17,332 nucleotides of DNA from contig CAYPZL010000122.1 of NCBI GenBank assembly GCA_964415045.1, forward strand, positions 1 through 17,332. Reading direction: 5' to 3'. Numbering within the stretch: position 1 is the stretch's first letter; every line of letters starts with the position of its first letter. Made by a program: the position numbers and the translations under genes. The notes under the pieces were generated by a model that saw only the letters and a program-made list of their open reading frames with translations, did no database searches and was not told where the DNA came from. The DNA is from CAYPZL01 sp964415045 (GTDB lineage Bacteria; Planctomycetota; Phycisphaerae; Sedimentisphaerales; Anaerobacaceae). Below are positions 1 to 7,214 of this stretch, one piece after another.

Positions 1-31
1 AACCCAAACCGCCATCAAAAACTCAGATTTT

Positions 32-643
32 TCACCCGCGCCGAAAGGACACACTCTTCCATATCTTTCTCACGACAAACTCGCCGCCCGGGCAGCAGAA
101 GAGGGAATCCCCGTGGATCAACACGGATTCGCTCAGTCCGTATTTCGGTCGCTCGGCGCCGAAGGTCTGCAACACGTCCACGTGCCAGCTCTGGTCGCCT
201 GTTCGGAGGTCAAACGCGGTCAGCCGCCCAAGCTCGGACAGGTGGTAAACCGTGTCGTCGCAGACGGTCGGCGTACCCCGGGAGCCCGAATAGGGTACGG
301 CCCACGGTTGCCTGGCGGTAGCTTCCCATGACTGTCCGTTGACTTTCTGCCACAGCACCTTGCCTGTCATGTCGAGGGCCGTCACGTATGTTTGCTTGTC
401 GATCATGCCGGCTGTGAAGATGCGGTCGGCCGCGATGGCAACCGTGCTGTATCCATGTCCGAGGCCGGATGCAGTCCACAGTAGCGGTGGCCCCTCCTCC
501 GGCCATCCTCGCAAGAGGTCTTTTTCCACCGATATATTGTCCCGTCCGGGACCATGAAAACACGGCCATGTCGTTGCGTCATCGGCCAGCGATGCCGTCG
601 TCGCAACGAGAAGCAGCAGGATCGCAAGTTCTCGACTGTGCAT
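32..643 (-). CDS. PQQ-like beta-propeller exported protein, N-terminal half only
   Basis: The 203-residue product starts with a signal peptide (hydrophobic run at about residues 7-20). The segment WPCFHGPGRDN then opens the mature protein, in the style of PQQ-like/BamB-like propeller proteins of planctomycetes. Propeller blade motifs follow (YVTALDMTGKVLWQ, GTPTVCDD, LTAFDLRTGDQSW, GLSESVLIHGD). Family members are usually above 400 residues. Here the propeller sequence stops right after the conserved CCPGG at about residue 187, and an unrelated basic tail of 16 residues (EFVVRKIWKSVSFRRG) runs to a stop. Neither other minus-strand frame downstream resumes propeller sequence, so I infer truncation by rearrangement, or a chimeric contig end, rather than a simple frameshift. 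The start is supported by GGAG at 650-653, six bases upstream. It lies 89 bases downstream of the CotH gene on the same strand. Substrate and catalytic activity are unknown; the protein would be periplasmic or exported. Confidence 0.75.
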   Translation of the reverse strand: MHSRELAILLLLVATTASLADDATTWPCFHGPGRDNISVEKDLLRGWPEEGPPLLWTASGLGHGYSTVAIAADRIFTAGMIDKQTYVTALDMTGKVLWQKVNGQSWEATARQPWAVPYSGSRGTPTVCDDTVYHLSELGRLTAFDLRTGDQSWHVDVLQTFGAERPKYGLSESVLIHGDSLFCCPGGEFVVRKIWKSVSFRRG

Positions 644-732
644 GGACCACTCCGTCAGATAGATTCACATTCGAGACCGGTGCCGGCGCTGTTGACGGTC
701 ACCACGGTTGCATCGTCGTGTCTTTCTGCTTA

Positions 733-3700
733 TCAGCGTCCGGAAATCGGGTCATGAGGGAACCGGGCGATTTCACTGCCGGGCGAAGGCCAGTCCGCCT
801 GCCAGTTGGCCGGGTCGTTGCCGTAGGCGGCCGAATCGACGCGGGTCAGGGATGAGCCCAGGCCGTCGGCCTCCGTGGGCCAGGGGTCGATGCCGGCGGG
901 AAAGTCCTCGGGGCGGGAACCGTCGCTGTAGACGACGCGGTCGACGCGGAGCCAGTGGCGCTCCTCGTCGTCCTCGTCGCCCGGCTTGCTGAGCTGTATC
1001 TTCTCGCTGCCGTTGGACAGACTGCCCGCGCCCCAGGCGAAGACCTGGACAGCGGCCGGGACCGCGTATTTGGAGATGAGCAAATCGGCGTCTTTGGTCA
1101 GGACGAGGTACTCGCCCGGCGCCAATGTCACGGGTGGGTCGCTCGGGAAGAAAAACTCGATGCCCGGATCGTCGGGGTCGTCGGTGAAGCGCCACGGCGC
1201 GTCCCGGAGTGCATCGTACAGTGTCACGGGGGCGTCGGTGATGTTGAGCAGTTCGACGTACTCCGCGTCAGCGATAGCGGGTGGATGGTACATGATCTCG
1301 GTAATCACCACCGGTCCGACCTGCGGGGCGGCGTTGGCAGCGCCCGGCGTCGGCGCGCTTAAGCGCACGAAGTTGTACGTGCCCGTGCTCTTGAGGTGCC
1401 GGCCGAGCGACACGCCGGGATCGGAGGCGTCGAAGCGCTCTTGCTCGCTGTAGCCCGTCAGCTTGCCCTGCGCGCCGGAATGGAGATACACCGTCTCGCC
1501 GTCGGCGCTCAGGGCGAAACGCTCGTGACATCCGGGATCGTTGCGATTGTCGAAGTGGTGGTCCTGGTCGAAGACGAGATACCCGCCCGCCGGTAGCACG
1601 GTGCCGGCGGCAATCTCGTACTTGGTCAGGATGTCGGCGTCGTCGCTGAGGAACCAGCCGCCGAGGTCGATGGGCTGGCTCGTGGTGTTGTGCAGCTCGA
1701 TCCAGTCGGGCTCGCCGCCGACGGAATTGGCCAACAGCTCGTTGATGACCACGGCGCCAAGCTCGGGGAGCTCGCCCGTATCGTCGTAGCCGGGCGAGCC
1801 GCCGACGTACGCGCTGGGCCGCCAGGCGCGTTTGCTGTCGAGGCTGTTCGGATCGGCGGTCGGGTCCTTGACCGTCAGCGAAAAGCCCTGCCCATCGGTG
1901 ATGTCGAACCAGCCGTCCTCGAAGCGGAAGTCGTGAATCACCGTGCCGACGGCGTCACGCAGCTCGATACGCTCGCCGGCATTGTTGAGGCTGCCCGAAT
2001 ACTGCCCGGCGATATTGAAGCCGCCCCTGTACTTGCCCTCGAACGCGGTGACGTCCTTGACGACGAGACAATAGTCGCCCGGTGCCAGCTCGAAGCTGCC
2101 GAACGTGAAGTCGATCCCGTTGGTGAACGAGACGAGATTGAGATCGATCGTCTCGACGCCGATGTTGGTCAGCTCGACGTACTCGGTATTCGGATCGTCG
2201 GGGCTGCCGGTATCGGCCGGATGATACATGACTTCACTGATCCGCAAACTCTCAGCCACCGGCCCTATGGCAAACACCGCCTCATTCAGCGCACTCCATG
2301 TGTTGCCGTCCAACGCCCTGGCTTTGACACAGGTGGTCGCGGTCAGCGGTATCGGCGTGACATACCGTTCTACGGACGAGGGGCCGTCTTGCTGCGGCGA
2401 CTTGCTGGCAGTCAGCTCGACCGAAATGAGGAAATCGGAGCTGGCCGCGGATTGGTTCAAGCCGTGGATCGCGAGGAAGTTCTCGCCTCGTCTCAATATG
2501 CTCTCGAAGTCAGGGACATCGATCGGCTCGAACTTGACGGCGGCGAAATCATCGTGCAGGGCGTCGGCGCTGGAGTCCCATTCGGGAGTGCCCGCGAAGT
2601 TGCGCCGGGCGATTTCGACGCCGTTGAGGTATGCCACGAAGCCATCGTCATAGCGAACCCGCAGCGTAACGCTCTCCAACTGGGCGAAGTTCTCCACAAA
2701 GGGAAAGAAGATTCGCACGTAGCAACCGGCCTGCTGTCCGTACATTTGCTCCTGTACGTCCAGGCTGATGAAGTCTTCGTAGCCGAAGCTTCTCTCGTAT
2801 CCGATTCCGCCGGGCCGGCCGCTCACCAGGGTCCAGTCCGCGTCGTTGAACCACTGCCCCCCGCGCCAGGTCTCCTCCACCGGTCCGGTCGGTACGAGAA
2901 CGCGCTTGGTGGCATCCTCGGGCACGAGCACGACGTCAGACACCGGCACGCCGGAGCCGCTGATGGACCGGGGATCGGAGCCGTCGGTGCTGTAGTAGAT
3001 CATTCTGCCCGAGGAACTCATCGCCAGGGTGGAGCCCGGCTCCACGTATCCACCCTGCGTGCTGAACGTTGGCGGGGCGGGAGCCATCTCCGCGGCGATT
3101 CGGTCGTCCATCCACGTCAGACGCTGAGCCAGCCAGCCCTTCATCCAGTCGATCTCCTCCCGGAAGGTGTCGGCGATGAACCAGTTGGGCCAGACGTAGC
3201 GGCCGAGGATGTTCCAGCGATCGAAGTTACGGGCCGCCGGCTCCTCGAGCAGCGTGGCGTAGTCCTCGATCATTTGGAGCAGACGCTCGCTCGTGAACGG
3301 GCCCCGGCGCGCCGCGAACCAGCGGTCGGCGTAGCGCAGCCGGAACTCAGGGTCTTCGTATAGCCGTCGCCAGTAGGGGTAGGCCCCGTTGTCGAGCTGA
3401 CTATAGTACCAGCCGGTGGCGTTCCAGCCGTTGAGATAATTGGCGTTGCCCAGCGAGAGGTTGTAGTCCCAGACGGGGCCCATGCGGAGCTTGCCGTTGC
3501 GGTCCTTGTGCATGTAGGTGCTCAGGCGAAAGCCGTCGATGTTCTTGCAGAGCTCGACGATGATGTGATGACCGATGAAGGAGTCCACGTCGATAAACGC
3601 GGGATAGCCGTTGACCGGGTCCTGGAAGTCCGCGCCGTAGAGCGCGGCTTCGAAGGCATTGAAGAAATCCAGGATCCAGTCTCTTTGTTGCTGAGAGAGA

Positions 3701-5250
3701 TCGTGGCCGTTGGGATCCGCGTAGATCAGATTCTGCCCCTTGCTGGTGCGAAACGTCACGTCGTCGGAATCGAATTTGTCCTTCTTGATGATGTAGCCAC
3801 CGGTGACTTCGGGCACGGCATTGTCCCCCGGCTCGATCTCAGTGATATCGACGCGTTCGGGAGCGATCTTGATCTTCTCCATGAAGACGTACACGCCGAC
3901 GTAATCATTCATGGAGATCACGTCGTCCCTGGTGTTGAGGAACAGCTCGATGAATCGCGTGCGCGGCGCGTACTCGCCGATTTCGTTGCTCCAGCGATAG
4001 GCCAGCACGTTGCGCATGAGCGATTTGTCGGAGTAGGGGCCCTGCAGGACCCAGTCGGATTCGGCGGGAAAGCCGAGAATCGAGACGTCGGTGTCGTCAT
4101 TCTGCGCGTCCCAGGTTTCGAGATGGTACTGATGTTTCGAGAAACCGGACGAGCTTTTGCCGCGGACGTTGATGCCGACGCGGCCGCTGAAATCGATCTC
4201 ATCGGTAAGGACGGCCGTTCCCTCATCGCCCGTATCGATGAAGTACCCGTACCCGGCGACCGGTCGCGTGGAGACGCCTCTGCCCAGGGTATCGACCACG
4301 GCGATGGGCAGGGGAGAGGCGAATTCCCGCAAGTCGCTGCCGACGAAGACGTACCGCTGGGTATGGACGGGGCTGGCGCACCAGCCGGGTCGCCAAGCGA
4401 TGGCTTTCAACGTTGTCGTGGAGGTGATCTGGATCGGCCCGGTGTACTCGGTGCCGCTGGGTCGCGGGCGCACCTGCAGGAAGGGGTCGCTGCCGTTGAG
4501 CGTATAGTAGATGGTCGCTCCTTCGGAGGGCGTCGTCAACGTCACCGTAATCGGTCCGGTGCAGAGGCGGCCGGCGGGCTCGGCCCGCGGCTCCTCGGCG
4601 ATGACCTCGCAGGTGCTGACGTTCGCGGCCCCGGGGGTGGGCGCGGCCATGAAACTCAGCGCATCGTCCCCGTCGGGATAGCGCCCGTAGGAGATGTCGG
4701 TGTACTGCTCGTCGAACGACACGCTGTCGATCAACGTCTCCCCGTCGGCGGCGAAGAGGTGAACCTCTTCCCCGTCGCTGTCAAGCCGGAAGCCGGCGTG
4801 CAGACTCCCGTCCTCCTCGTCCCCGTCGGTCCAGATCAGCAGATAGCCGCCCGCCGCGATCGTGATCGGGACCCCTCGTCCCGGGGTGGCGGGGATCTGC
4901 CACTTTGTCGGCTCGGCCGCGTCGTCCGTCAGGTAGAAACCGGTCACGGCAACGGGCTCGGTCCCGGCATTGTACAGCTCCACCCAGTCGTCGTAGTCAC
5001 CGTGTCCATCGGCCAGGACGCTGGCGTTGGAGGCCATCAGCTCGTTGATCACCACGGGAATATTGGGATCGGCCCCCTCCGCGACCGTGCCGCAGGCAAG
5101 TAGCACCAGGACGCAGACCGCAATCGCGGGAGCCAACTCAAGATGCAAATAAGAAATAGAAAAAACACGGAATCGCCACGAAGCGGTGATTACTTGCCTA
5201 TTTTTGCATTTTGCTATTTGCATCTTGATTTGTCCCTGTGACTTCCTCAC
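733..5250 (-). CDS. Giant exported lamin-tail / CotH kinase-like protein
   Basis: A 1,505-residue secreted multidomain protein. Domain order: hydrophobic signal segment at residues 41-60; lamin-tail domain (LTD) at about 64-210 (VVINELMASN...DDWVELYN); chitobiase C-terminal-like domain at about 228-302 (IYYTLNGSDP); CotH kinase-like domain at about 312-640; a second chitobiase-type domain from 727, interrupted by a jelly-roll-like module at about 785-950 and completed at 958-995; then three further LTDs at about 1003-1160, 1170-1310 and 1315-1495. CotH signatures include YVFMEKIKI (455-463), NIDGF (570-574) and WDYNLSLG (594-601). CotH proteins of spore coats phosphorylate protein serines; here the target is unknown, and the LTD and chitobiase modules suggest surface or matrix interaction. 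No dockerin, PEP-CTERM or other sorting tail is visible. The start is uncertain: GTG at 5250, ATG at 5223 (inside repeat R1) or TTG at 5136 are all in frame. The first ~38 residues are mostly repeat-encoded and not homologous in appearance. Confidence 0.9.
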   Translation of the reverse strand: MRKSQGQIKMQIAKCKNRQVITASWRFRVFSISYLHLELAPAIAVCVLVLLACGTVAEGADPNIPVVINELMASNASVLADGHGDYDDWVELYNAGTEPVAVTGFYLTDDAAEPTKWQIPATPGRGVPITIAAGGYLLIWTDGDEEDGSLHAGFRLDSDGEEVHLFAADGETLIDSVSFDEQYTDISYGRYPDGDDALSFMAAPTPGAANVSTCEVIAEEPRAEPAGRLCTGPITVTLTTPSEGATIYYTLNGSDPFLQVRPRPSGTEYTGPIQITSTTTLKAIAWRPGWCASPVHTQRYVFVGSDLREFASPLPIAVVDTLGRGVSTRPVAGYGYFIDTGDEGTAVLTDEIDFSGRVGINVRGKSSSGFSKHQYHLETWDAQNDDTDVSILGFPAESDWVLQGPYSDKSLMRNVLAYRWSNEIGEYAPRTRFIELFLNTRDDVISMNDYVGVYVFMEKIKIAPERVDITEIEPGDNAVPEVTGGYIIKKDKFDSDDVTFRTSKGQNLIYADPNGHDLSQQQRDWILDFFNAFEAALYGADFQDPVNGYPAFIDVDSFIGHHIIVELCKNIDGFRLSTYMHKDRNGKLRMGPVWDYNLSLGNANYLNGWNATGWYYSQLDNGAYPYWRRLYEDPEFRLRYADRWFAARRGPFTSERLLQMIEDYATLLEEPAARNFDRWNILGRYVWPNWFIADTFREEIDWMKGWLAQRLTWMDDRIAAEMAPAPPTFSTQGGYVEPGSTLAMSSSGRMIYYSTDGSDPRSISGSGVPVSDVVLVPEDATKRVLVPTGPVEETWRGGQWFNDADWTLVSGRPGGIGYERSFGYEDFISLDVQEQMYGQQAGCYVRIFFPFVENFAQLESVTLRVRYDDGFVAYLNGVEIARRNFAGTPEWDSSADALHDDFAAVKFEPIDVPDFESILRRGENFLAIHGLNQSAASSDFLISVELTASKSPQQDGPSSVERYVTPIPLTATTCVKARALDGNTWSALNEAVFAIGPVAESLRISEVMYHPADTGSPDDPNTEYVELTNIGVETIDLNLVSFTNGIDFTFGSFELAPGDYCLVVKDVTAFEGKYRGGFNIAGQYSGSLNNAGERIELRDAVGTVIHDFRFEDGWFDITDGQGFSLTVKDPTADPNSLDSKRAWRPSAYVGGSPGYDDTGELPELGAVVINELLANSVGGEPDWIELHNTTSQPIDLGGWFLSDDADILTKYEIAAGTVLPAGGYLVFDQDHHFDNRNDPGCHERFALSADGETVYLHSGAQGKLTGYSEQERFDASDPGVSLGRHLKSTGTYNFVRLSAPTPGAANAAPQVGPVVITEIMYHPPAIADAEYVELLNITDAPVTLYDALRDAPWRFTDDPDDPGIEFFFPSDPPVTLAPGEYLVLTKDADLLISKYAVPAAVQVFAWGAGSLSNGSEKIQLSKPGDEDDEERHWLRVDRVVYSDGSRPEDFPAGIDPWPTEADGLGSSLTRVDSAAYGNDPANWQADWPSPGSEIARFPHDPISGR
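5128..5236 (-). repeat. Repeat family R, copy 1 (MITE/REP-like, ~109 bp)
   Basis: An AT-rich element with imperfect terminal inverted repeats and a GC-rich central hairpin. The arms share a perfect 14-base word, TCAAGATGCAAATA, in inverted orientation, and both ends begin with GGG read inwards. The centre (5170-5200) reads GGAATCGCC-ACGAAGC-GGTGATTAC. It matches the centres of copies 2 and 3, with changes that keep most pairs of the stem. The element overlaps the 5' end of the CotH reading frame and provides its ATG at 5223. No transposase is nearby; mobilisation in trans (for example by a REP-type transposase) is conjecture. Confidence 0.8.
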
Positions 5251-5371
5251 CCCATGCCTGGCATTTTAACGGACCTTGTCGGCCCAACGCTGGACCGGAA
5301 CCATCGGCTTTTCCCTATCTTAACATATTCGCCCCTCCGGATGCAAACCCTTGCTGACCAGGCTGCCGGAA

Positions 5372-5429
5372 GCGTGAAGCGTCGTTCGTGAAGCGTATCT
5401 CGGAACAGCCCTCGCTTCACGGTTCACGA
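5372..5429. repeat. Repeat family D, copy 1 (nested hairpins on CGTGAAGCG)
   Basis: Two direct copies of CGTGAAGCG (5373-5381 and 5387-5395) are followed by their inverted partner CGCTTCACG (5413-5421) and by TTCACG (5423-5428). This allows an inner 9-bp stem and an outer 6-bp stem. The 16-base word at 5387-5402 (CGTGAAGCGTATCTCG) recurs exactly at 8899-8914 in copy 2. It sits in the non-coding gap between the divergent CotH and nucleotidyltransferase genes. There is no U tract, so a simple intrinsic terminator is unlikely. Confidence 0.65.
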
Positions 5430-5504
5430 GACAGGCTTGACCCTTCATCCCCCATCCGCAGCAGCCTCCCCGTTCGCCCGGTCGCCATCCCCGGCAAAAC
5501 GCGG

Positions 5505-5534
5505 TTGACCCGATGGTCCTGCTGTCGATAGAAT
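5505..5534 (+). promoter_or_regulatory. Sigma-70-type promoter of the MNT gene
   Basis: TTGACC (5505-5510), an 18-base spacer and TAGAAT (5529-5534). The expected transcription start, about seven bases after the -10 box, falls on or next to the ATG at 5541. No Shine-Dalgarno sequence precedes that ATG, so a leaderless mRNA is predicted. Confidence 0.6.
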
Positions 5535-5540
5535 ACGCGC

Positions 5541-5888
5541 ATGGGTACGAACACCGTCAAGCTTTCGGATCAGTTGGAGACGCGGATCAGGGACGCGCTG
5601 GCGCCGCTGCACCCGGAGGCGGTGATTCTCTTCGGTTCTTATGCCTGGGGCCGGCCGACGTCAGACAGCGACATTGATCTCTATGTCGTGACGCAGGACG
5701 ACTTCCTACCGGCCACGTGGCGCGAAAAGCGGGATATCGTCCGCGCCGTGTCGAGCCGGATATTGGACCTGAGAACTCGGTACGCCATCGACTTGCTCGT
5801 GCATACCAAACCTATGCATCGCAAGTTCGTCGAAACCGACAGCAGCTTCGCCCGCCAGATCATGAAAGAGGGGGTCCGCCTGCTATGA
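5541..5888 (+). CDS. MNT-type minimal nucleotidyltransferase (antitoxin of HEPN/MNT pair)
   Basis: A 115-residue protein of the DNA polymerase beta-like minimal nucleotidyltransferase family. The signature FGSYAWGRPTSDSDIDLYVV begins at residue 31. It contains the GS-x3-G loop (32-37), the metal-binding pair D44 and D46, and a plausible third acidic residue D84 in the strand AIDLLVH. All expected catalytic elements are present. In MntA/HepT systems the MNT protein neutralises the HEPN RNase toxin by adding AMP residues to it; that role is known for the family, not shown here. Length is normal. The stop overlaps the start of the HEPN remnant (ATGA at 5885-5888), the usual coupled layout, although here the partner is gutted. 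The gene has its own promoter and appears leaderless, unlike the AGGAG-led genes at 6972, 9079 and 10022. Confidence 0.88.
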   Translation: MGTNTVKLSDQLETRIRDALAPLHPEAVILFGSYAWGRPTSDSDIDLYVVTQDDFLPATWREKRDIVRAVSSRILDLRTRYAIDLLVHTKPMHRKFVETDSSFARQIMKEGVRLL

Positions 5889-5998
5889 AAAAGGCAAGCG
5901 CCCACTGGCTGCAATCCGCCGGGGACGCACAACGGTTCTACCGTTTCGCCCAGAACCTCCGCGACGAGATCAAACGGATACTGGAGGCGGGTCACTGA
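5885..5998 (+). pseudogene. HEPN toxin remnant (37 codons, internal deletion)
   Basis: The open frame MKKASAHWLQSAGDA... starts at the ATG overlapping the MNT stop. Its first ~14 residues match the way HEPN partners of MNT proteins begin (a WLxxAxDA-type helix). The remainder (FAQNLRDEIKRILEAGH) resembles a HEPN C-terminal helix. HEPN proteins are normally about 110-140 residues with a catalytic Rx4-6H motif in the last third; that motif and the middle of the fold are absent. I infer an in-frame internal deletion that removed the toxic activity while leaving the antitoxin intact. It could instead be a short unrelated peptide, but the overlap with the MNT gene and the N-terminal similarity make a remnant more likely. 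Confidence 0.6.
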
Positions 5999-6180
5999 TG
6001 CGTTTGCCTGAGCCACCACGCTGTCGCAGATGGGAGGATCAGAAGCCCAAAAGGGCCTTGCGTCGTCCGGCCCTCTTACCTCCCTGCCCATCGCCCTCGC
6101 AGCCATTCCGGTAAGATCCCGCTGCTCTTACCCCTCGGCGCCCGACAGGAATCACTGGGCTGAGAAGTGAACTTTTTCGC

Positions 6181-6209
6181 TTGACGCACAGTACTATTAT
6201 TGATATCAT
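6181..6209 (+). promoter_or_regulatory. Sigma-70-type promoter of hicAB
   Basis: TTGACG (6181-6186), a 17-base spacer and TATCAT (6204-6209). The predicted transcription start coincides with the ATG at 6216, and no Shine-Dalgarno sequence lies before it, so hicA is predicted to be leaderless. The local sequence is unusually AT-rich for this window. Confidence 0.6.
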
Positions 6210-6215
6210 TTGGTA

Positions 6216-6476
6216 ATGGCGACAATACGTGATATCCTGGCCCGCATGCGGGTGAACCCGAAGGGTATCCGCTTTGCAGATGCCTGTAAGGTCTGCGGAC
6301 ACTACTTTGGGCCGCCACGCCAGAAAGGAACGAGTCATTGCGTCTACCGGATGCCATGGCAGGGCGATCCGCGGGTGAACATTCAGAACGACAGGGGAAA
6401 GGCAAAAGCCTACCAGGTGAAACAGATTCTCAAGGCAGTCGAGAGGCTGGAGCATGAACGAACAGAGAATGCTTGA
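6216..6476 (+). CDS. hicA: HicA-family toxin (mRNA interferase)
   Basis: An 86-residue protein of the HicA family, small dsRBD-like RNases that cleave mRNA and are held in check by HicB. The core GTSHCVYRMPWQGDPRVNIQ places the conserved catalytic-type histidine at residue 41 on the expected strand. The C-terminal helix YQVKQILKAVERL is also typical. Length is normal for this slightly longer HicA variant. I chose ATG 6216 over the in-frame TTG at 6210 because the promoter's expected start site falls at 6216 and TTG 6210 directly abuts the -10 box. The gene overlaps hicB by 23 bases, the standard toxin-first order. The catalytic histidine is in place and nothing looks truncated, so this is probably the only complete toxin-antitoxin module in the window. 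Confidence 0.85.
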   Translation: MATIRDILARMRVNPKGIRFADACKVCGHYFGPPRQKGTSHCVYRMPWQGDPRVNIQNDRGKAKAYQVKQILKAVERLEHERTENA

Positions 6477-6789
6477 CCAATACACGTACCGGGTCACATG
6501 GTCCCAGGAAGACGATCAGTGTGTCGGCCTGTGCGCGGAGTTTCCGAGCCTGAGCTGGCTCGCGAACACGCCGGAGAAGGCGCTGCGGGGAATTCGCAAG
6601 GTGGTGGCCGAGGTCGTCGAGGACATGCACGCGAATAAGGAGCCCGTCCCCGAGCCGATGAGCGGTCGCCGTTACAGCGGCAAGTTCATGGTCCGCGTCC
6701 CGCCCGAGGTGCATCGCCGCCTTGCCATGGAAGCTGCCGAGGAAGATATCAGCCTGAACCGGCTGGTCAGTGCCAAGCTGTCTTCCTGA
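6454..6789 (+). CDS. hicB: HicB-family antitoxin
   Basis: A 111-residue antitoxin with two parts. The N-terminal HicB fold (YTYRVTWSQEDDQCVGLCAE..SLSWLANTPEKALRGIRKVV, residues ~10-55) binds and blocks HicA. A C-terminal ribbon-helix-helix segment (FMVRVPPEVHRRLAMEAAEEDISLNRLVSAKL, ~79-110) should bind the operator. The ATG at 6454 is preceded by GAGAGG at 6441-6446 with a seven-base gap. The alternative ATG at 6469 overlaps the hicA stop more tightly but has a weaker ribosome site; either is possible. Regulation is probably autorepression of the promoter at 6181-6209 through the C-terminal domain, as known for other HicAB pairs. Confidence 0.87.
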   Translation: MNEQRMLDQYTYRVTWSQEDDQCVGLCAEFPSLSWLANTPEKALRGIRKVVAEVVEDMHANKEPVPEPMSGRRYSGKFMVRVPPEVHRRLAMEAAEEDISLNRLVSAKLSS

Positions 6790-6860
6790 AGGCCCCATAC
6801 GCGACACGAGAGGCGCTGGCCGTAACTGCGACGGTCTGGCCGCATATTTCTACCGCCCGC

Positions 6861-6889
6861 TTGACCCGCCCGACCGGACAAGCTACAAT
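6861..6889 (+). promoter_or_regulatory. Near-consensus promoter upstream of the CxxC protein
   Basis: TTGACC (6861-6866), a 17-base spacer and TACAAT (6884-6889). Transcription would start near 6896, leaving a leader of about 75 bases before the AGGAG-led ATG at 6972. This is the best-looking sigma-70 promoter in the window. Confidence 0.65.
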
Positions 6890-6971
6890 TATGGGCGAAC
6901 CTTGGAGCGAATCGCATGGCGGCAGTGCTATAGATGATCCGCATGAGAAGGCAGCATAATAGGAGAGTGCG

Positions 6972-7214
6972 ATGGGAGTCATCGATAAATGCACCTACAC
7001 ATTGTCATGCGATACGTGCGCGATCTCGGAAGTTGAATCCATCCTGGACAAGGGGTCATGTTGGGGTGGGTCTTCGTGGGCGTCACCGCGAGAATTCGTC
7101 AACTTCAATGTCTCGTGGGATGGGGACGGCGGAAGACAAGAACCTGGGTTGGTGAGCGCAACTTGTGGAAAATGCGGCAAACCGGCGAAGGTTGAGTCGA
7201 AATACAGCGTCTAG
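6972..7214 (+). CDS. Small conserved-type CxxC protein of unknown function
   Basis: An 80-residue protein with two cysteine pairs, CDTC (residues ~15-18) and CGKC (~67-70). They are separated by a segment rich in Trp, Ser and Gly (GSCWGGSSW). The spacing is consistent with a zinc-ribbon-like fold in which both pairs bind one metal. I recognise the general look of short uncharacterised bacterial proteins with a similar DKGSxWxGSSW core but cannot assign a role. The start is well supported by AGGAG at 6961-6965, six bases before the ATG, and by the promoter at 6861-6889. It lies between HicAB and a broken antitoxin and ends with TAG in the same frame as that antitoxin remnant. Confidence 0.7.
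   Translation: MGVIDKCTYTLSCDTCAISEVESILDKGSCWGGSSWASPREFVNFNVSWDGDGGRQEPGLVSATCGKCGKPAKVESKYSV

Noticed and set aside
1690..5103. Two long plus-strand frames (1690-3363 and 3508-5103) opposite the CotH gene
   Set aside because: Products lack motifs and mirror the codon pattern of the real minus-strand gene.
6891..6959. 22-codon frame starting one base after the -10 box at 6884-6889
   Set aside because: The ATG precedes the expected transcription start and has no ribosome site.
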